A stretch of 64,000 nt of DNA from Streptomyces sp. NBC_00273 (GTDB lineage: Bacteria > Actinomycetota > Actinomycetes > Streptomycetales > Streptomycetaceae). The notes below the pieces were generated by a model, which searched no databases, was not told where the DNA came from, and worked only from the letters and a program-made list of their open reading frames with translations. The stretch spans positions 9,873,001 through 9,937,000 of the forward strand of contig NZ_CP108067.1 in the NCBI RefSeq assembly GCF_036178145.1, in the 5' to 3' direction. Shown here piece after piece: positions 61,272-64,000 of the stretch. The translations under genes were made by a program, and so were the position numbers. Within the stretch, counting starts at the first letter, position 1. The number at the start of each line of letters is the position of its first letter.

Positions 61272-61556
61272 ATGTTCTGGTACGACCACGGAATGGGCGG
61301 ATGGGGCTGGGTCGCCATGTCGTTCAGCATGGTCCTCCTCGTGGCCCTGGCCATCGCGGGAGTCGTGCTGCTCCTCCGCAGTGTCGACCGTTTCCCCTCG
61401 GGCCCAGTGCAGCCCCCGGCTGCGCCTTCCGCCAAGCAGGTGCTCGCCGAACGGTTCGCCCGAGGCGAGATCGACGAGGAAGAGTACGAACAACGTCTGA
61501 CCGCACTGCGTGCGCACGGGCCGGGTCAAGGCCGGCCTGGATCGGGAGAGAACTGA
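61272..61556 (+). CDS. Small membrane protein with a SHOCT domain
   Basis: A 94-residue protein with one N-terminal membrane span (about residues 12-36, WVAMSFSMVLLVALAIAGVVLLL) and a C-terminal SHOCT motif (LAERFARGEIDEEEYEQRLTAL, residues 58-79). SHOCT proteins are common and of unclear function, often in stress operons. CAGGAGCGTGAGCC precedes the ATG. Confidence 0.9.
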   Translation: MFWYDHGMGGWGWVAMSFSMVLLVALAIAGVVLLLRSVDRFPSGPVQPPAAPSAKQVLAERFARGEIDEEEYEQRLTALRAHGPGQGRPGSGEN

Positions 61557-61735
61557 ACCCACCCTTCCGGGAGGGGGCAGGCCGCGACTGAGGACCTGCG
61601 GAATCTTGTTCGTCGCCTGATCCCGCTCGTGTCCATCCCTCTCAGGTGGCGCAGTGGGTTGTTCCCGGCGCGCATCGCGCAGTCAGAGTGGTAGGAATGC
61701 CTGGCCTTTGCCTCCTCCCAGCAATCGGGTAGACC

Positions 61736-62467
61736 ATGCGCGGCGCGAAGTCAGTATCGGTAGCAGCGTTCCTCTTCTTGCTCACCACGGGTTGCGCGCG
61801 GACCTCAGCAGGGCCGGAGCAAGAGACCCTCTGTCCACCCGAGGTGCGTACGGCCACGGCCACACCCTCAAGAGATGTCGGGCCAACGAGTCAGGTCTCG
61901 CTTGGCTCGCTGAAGTGCGCCGACCCAGAAACGGGCATGTCGCTCATCGAAGTCAGCGTTCTCAATCCGCACGCCACCCGAGCGGCCTGGTACGAGGTGA
62001 CGCTGCAGTTCACGACATCGGAGGGGGCCGTGTTTGCCACCGAGACGGCTTACCTCGGGAGGGTCGAACCCGGCAAGCAGGCAAAGAGGGATGTGGCTGT
62101 CGCCAGGCCGGCGATGGGAGACGGCGTCGGCGTGAGGGTTCTTCGATGGGAGCTTGGGTTGTTCGACGCACCGTCCGTCGAGCCTCAGGCGTCGCCACCG
62201 GCGACGGCCATGGACGTCTTGGTGAGAGCCCTCGTACGGGCTGGAGCGATTCCGTCCACCACTCCGTACGGAGCGTGTCCCAGTGGATCTCCTCAGGGAT
62301 ATTGGCTCGGCGACCCCGGGAACTGCGGGGTGACGCCGGGGCGCAGGCCCTCTGTGCCGGCTGTCACTCCGGCGCCCGTGTACCCGGGCACGCTCTGCGG
62401 GGATGGCTGGGCTTCCCGGTCCAAGGGGAGGGGCACGTGCTCCCACCACGGTGGGCTCGCGCGCTGA
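61736..62467 (+). CDS. Predicted lipoprotein
   Basis: A 243-residue protein with a Sec/lipoprotein signal: SVSVAAFLFLLTTGC, lipobox LTTG-C (Cys20). The mature part has an Ig-like or beta-sandwich stretch (residues 60-150, LIEVSVLNPHATRAAWYEVTLQFTTSEG) and a Pro/Cys-containing C-terminus. No enzyme signature or known family was recognised. Its ribosome site is weak. Confidence 0.72.
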   Translation: MRGAKSVSVAAFLFLLTTGCARTSAGPEQETLCPPEVRTATATPSRDVGPTSQVSLGSLKCADPETGMSLIEVSVLNPHATRAAWYEVTLQFTTSEGAVFATETAYLGRVEPGKQAKRDVAVARPAMGDGVGVRVLRWELGLFDAPSVEPQASPPATAMDVLVRALVRAGAIPSTTPYGACPSGSPQGYWLGDPGNCGVTPGRRPSVPAVTPAPVYPGTLCGDGWASRSKGRGTCSHHGGLAR

Positions 62468-62509
62468 CGGTCGTGCTGCTCCGGAGGCGGGCGGTCTGGG
62501 AGGGAGCTT

Positions 62510-62544
62510 GAGGCGTCGGCACCCCATCTGGGTGCCGGCGTCTC
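62510..62544. terminator. Bidirectional terminator between lipoprotein and xfp
   Basis: GAGGCGTCGGCACCC and GGGTGCCGGCGTCTC pair over 15 bases (two G-U type) around CATCT. It lies between two convergent genes and can end both. Confidence 0.85.
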
Positions 62545-62573
62545 AGAACGTGCAGCACTGGTTCCCGTGCCGA

Positions 62574-64000
62574 TCAGTACGGCCAGGCCCAGTCCGCGAC
62601 TTCCGGCAGGTCGATACCGTGCTCGCGGATCCAGTCGTGGTGGCGGATGCGCTGGTCGGTCATGGCCTGGCGCAGCCCCTCGGTGCGGCCCGCGAGGCCG
62701 GGGACGCGGTCGAGGACGTCCATGACGAGTCGGTAGCGGTCCATGTCGTTGCGGACGACCATGTCGAAGGGGGTCGTGGTCGTGCCGGATTCCTTGTACC
62801 CGCGCACATGCAGGTTCGGGTGGCCGGTGCGGCGGTAGGCGAGGCGGTGGATGAGCCACGGGTAGCCGTGGTAGGCGAAGATCACTGGCCGGTCGGTGGT
62901 GAAGAGTGCGTCGTACTCGGTGTCCCTCATGCCGTGGGGGTGTTCCTCGTGGGGCATCAGGCGGGCGATGTCGACGACGTTGACGACGCGGACGGCCAGC
63001 GAGGGGAGGTGTTCGCGGAGCAGGGCCGTGGCGGCCAGGACCTCCATGGTGGGTACGTCGCCGGCGCAGGCGAGTACGACGTCCGGTTCGCGGGATCCTC
63101 GGTCGGTGCCGGCCCACTCCCAGATGCCGGCGCCGCGCGTCACGTGGGTGCGGGCCTCTCCGATGGGCAGCCAGTCGAAGCAGGGCTGTTTGCCGGCGAC
63201 GATCACGTTGACCTGGTCGCGGCTGCGCAGGGCGTGATCGGCCACGGCGAGGAGGGTGTTGGCGTCCGGCGGCAGGTAGACCCGTACGACTTCGGGGCTC
63301 TTGTTGAGGACGTGGTCGACGAAGCCGGGGTCCTGGTGGGAGAAGCCGTTGTTGTCCTGGCGCCAGACGTGCGAGGTGAGCAGGTAGTTGAGGGAGGCGA
63401 CCGGCGCGCGCCAGGACAGTTCGCGCGAGGTCTTCAGCCACTTGATGTGCTGGCCGACCATGGAGTCGACGATGTGGGCGAAGGCCTCGTAGGTGGAGAA
63501 GAGGCCGTGGCGGCCGGTGAGCAGGTAGCCCTCCAGCCAGCCCTGGCAGACGTGTTCGGACAGGATCTCCATGACCCGGCCGTCCCGGGACAGGTTCCGG
63601 TCCGTGGCCTCCGTCATGCCCTGCCATGCCTTCCCCGTGACCTCGTACAGGTCGTCCAGCCGGTTGGAGGCGGTCTCGTCCGGTCCCACGACCCTGAAGT
63701 CCCGCCGCCCGGCCGTCTCCCGCATGATCTGCGTGAGGAAGCGTCCCAGGACGCGGGTCGGTTCGTGGAGGGTGCTGCCCGGCTTGTCGACGGGGACGGC
63801 GTGCGCGTCGAGCGCGGGCAGCGGCAGCGGCCGCAGCAGCCGGCCCCCGTTGGCGTACGGCACGGCGCCCAGGCGGCGCTCGCCCTCCGGGACACAGGCC
63901 AGGACCTGCGCCGTCGGGCGGCCGTCGGCGTCGAAGAGCTCCTCCGGCCGGTACGAACGGAGCCAGTCCTCCAGCTGCTTCAGGTGCCCGGGGTTCTCGC
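62574..64000 (-). CDS. xfp: Phosphoketolase, C-terminal part (partial, runs off right edge)
   Basis: The final 475 codons of a xylulose-5-phosphate/fructose-6-phosphate phosphoketolase; the N-terminal ThDP domain is outside the window. Visible: [100 protein letters not shown] and [23 protein letters not shown]. The enzyme cleaves xylulose-5-phosphate to acetyl phosphate and glyceraldehyde-3-phosphate. Nothing suggests truncation within the window. Confidence 0.95.
   Translation of the reverse strand, partial: ENPGHLKQLEDWLRSYRPEELFDADGRPTAQVLACVPEGERRLGAVPYANGGRLLRPLPLPALDAHAVPVDKPGSTLHEPTRVLGRFLTQIMRETAGRRDFRVVGPDETASNRLDDLYEVTGKAWQGMTEATDRNLSRDGRVMEILSEHVCQGWLEGYLLTGRHGLFSTYEAFAHIVDSMVGQHIKWLKTSRELSWRAPVASLNYLLTSHVWRQDNNGFSHQDPGFVDHVLNKSPEVVRVYLPPDANTLLAVADHALRSRDQVNVIVAGKQPCFDWLPIGEARTHVTRGAGIWEWAGTDRGSREPDVVLACAGDVPTMEVLAATALLREHLPSLAVRVVNVVDIARLMPHEEHPHGMRDTEYDALFTTDRPVIFAYHGYPWLIHRLAYRRTGHPNLHVRGYKESGTTTTPFDMVVRNDMDRYRLVMDVLDRVPGLAGRTEGLRQAMTDQRIRHHDWIREHGIDLPEVADWAWPY

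Noticed and set aside
1..64000. CRISPR arrays, tRNA and rRNA genes
   Set aside because: No regularly spaced repeats of CRISPR type and no cloverleaf-like or ribosomal sequences were recognised by eye; a tRNAscan and repeat search would settle it.

Overview
The window looks like a Streptomyces (or close relative) chromosome: very high GC, GC-rich third codon positions, AGGAGG-type ribosome sites, many GTGA/ATGA overlaps, and Streptomyces-type genes (RheA/Hsp18 pair, DUF2267, SHOCT). Its content matches, gene family by gene family, the mycobacterial DosR/DevR dormancy regulon: eight tandem-domain universal stress proteins (USPs), seven intact CBS-BON and two CBS proteins, an Acg-type nitroreductase, Hsp20, Rv1733c-like, Rv1738-like (DUF1876), DUF1918 and Rv2004c-like proteins, a CtpF-like P-type ATPase, and a DevS/DevR-like GAF kinase and response regulator.

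Layout. 1-2.7 kb: remnants of a second copy of the sensor locus (DUF1918 tail, kinase tail), a cyclic-nucleotide-fold protein, a PPOX flavoprotein and a CBS protein. 2.9-9.9 kb: CBM48-like protein, rheA/hsp18 with two exact-type RheA operators, two DUF2267 proteins, STAS protein, unknown helical protein, ABC exporter. 9.9-18.2 kb: CBS-BON, CNB protein, beta-CASP nuclease, dead alcohol dehydrogenase, HTH-PPOX, HAD mutase plus a frameshifted GH65 phosphorylase, and a nicotinate phosphoribosyltransferase with an amber codon. 18.2-27.9 kb: PEP synthase, Hsp20, flavodoxin, Rv1733c-like, P-type ATPase, DUF1876, two USPs, DUF1918. 28-33.4 kb: convergent osdK/osdR-like pair, CBS-BON, CNB, PPOX, K+ channel. 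34-39.3 kb: group 3b-like NiFe hydrogenase (protease, beta, CNB protein, gamma, delta, alpha). 39.6-50 kb: USPs, kinase-like protein, nitroreductase and a run of CBS-BON genes. 50.1-55.6 kb: an operon of acyl-CoA synthetase, 2-oxoacid dehydrogenase E1alpha/E1beta/E2 and an acyl carrier protein. 55.7-64 kb: CBS-BON, duplicated USP pair, methyltransferase, an intact ISL3 insertion with 8-bp target duplication, SHOCT protein, lipoprotein, and a phosphoketolase running off the right edge.

The unifying signal is a 15-bp palindrome (about GGGRCCGNNCGGCCC, usually in pairs 19-25 bp apart) in front of most stress operons at fourteen places. It resembles the GGGAC...GTCCC core of the DosR box, so the inferred regulator is the DevR-like protein encoded at 29751-30473. 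The inferred physiology is survival of oxygen limitation or dormancy: H2 and pyruvate metabolism, PEP synthesis, sugar-phosphate handling, ion transport, nucleotide sensing by USP/CBS proteins and chaperones. The hydrogenase, the RheA/Hsp18 pair and the ACP operon carry no clear box and may answer to other signals.

The region is also decaying. It holds at least seven broken genes (kinase tail, DUF1918 tail, alcohol dehydrogenase, P-type ATPase N-terminus, CBS-BON, GH65 frameshift, pncB amber codon), duplicated cassettes and a fresh IS insertion, as expected of a chromosome arm. The frameshift and amber calls could be sequencing errors and should be read that way until checked.
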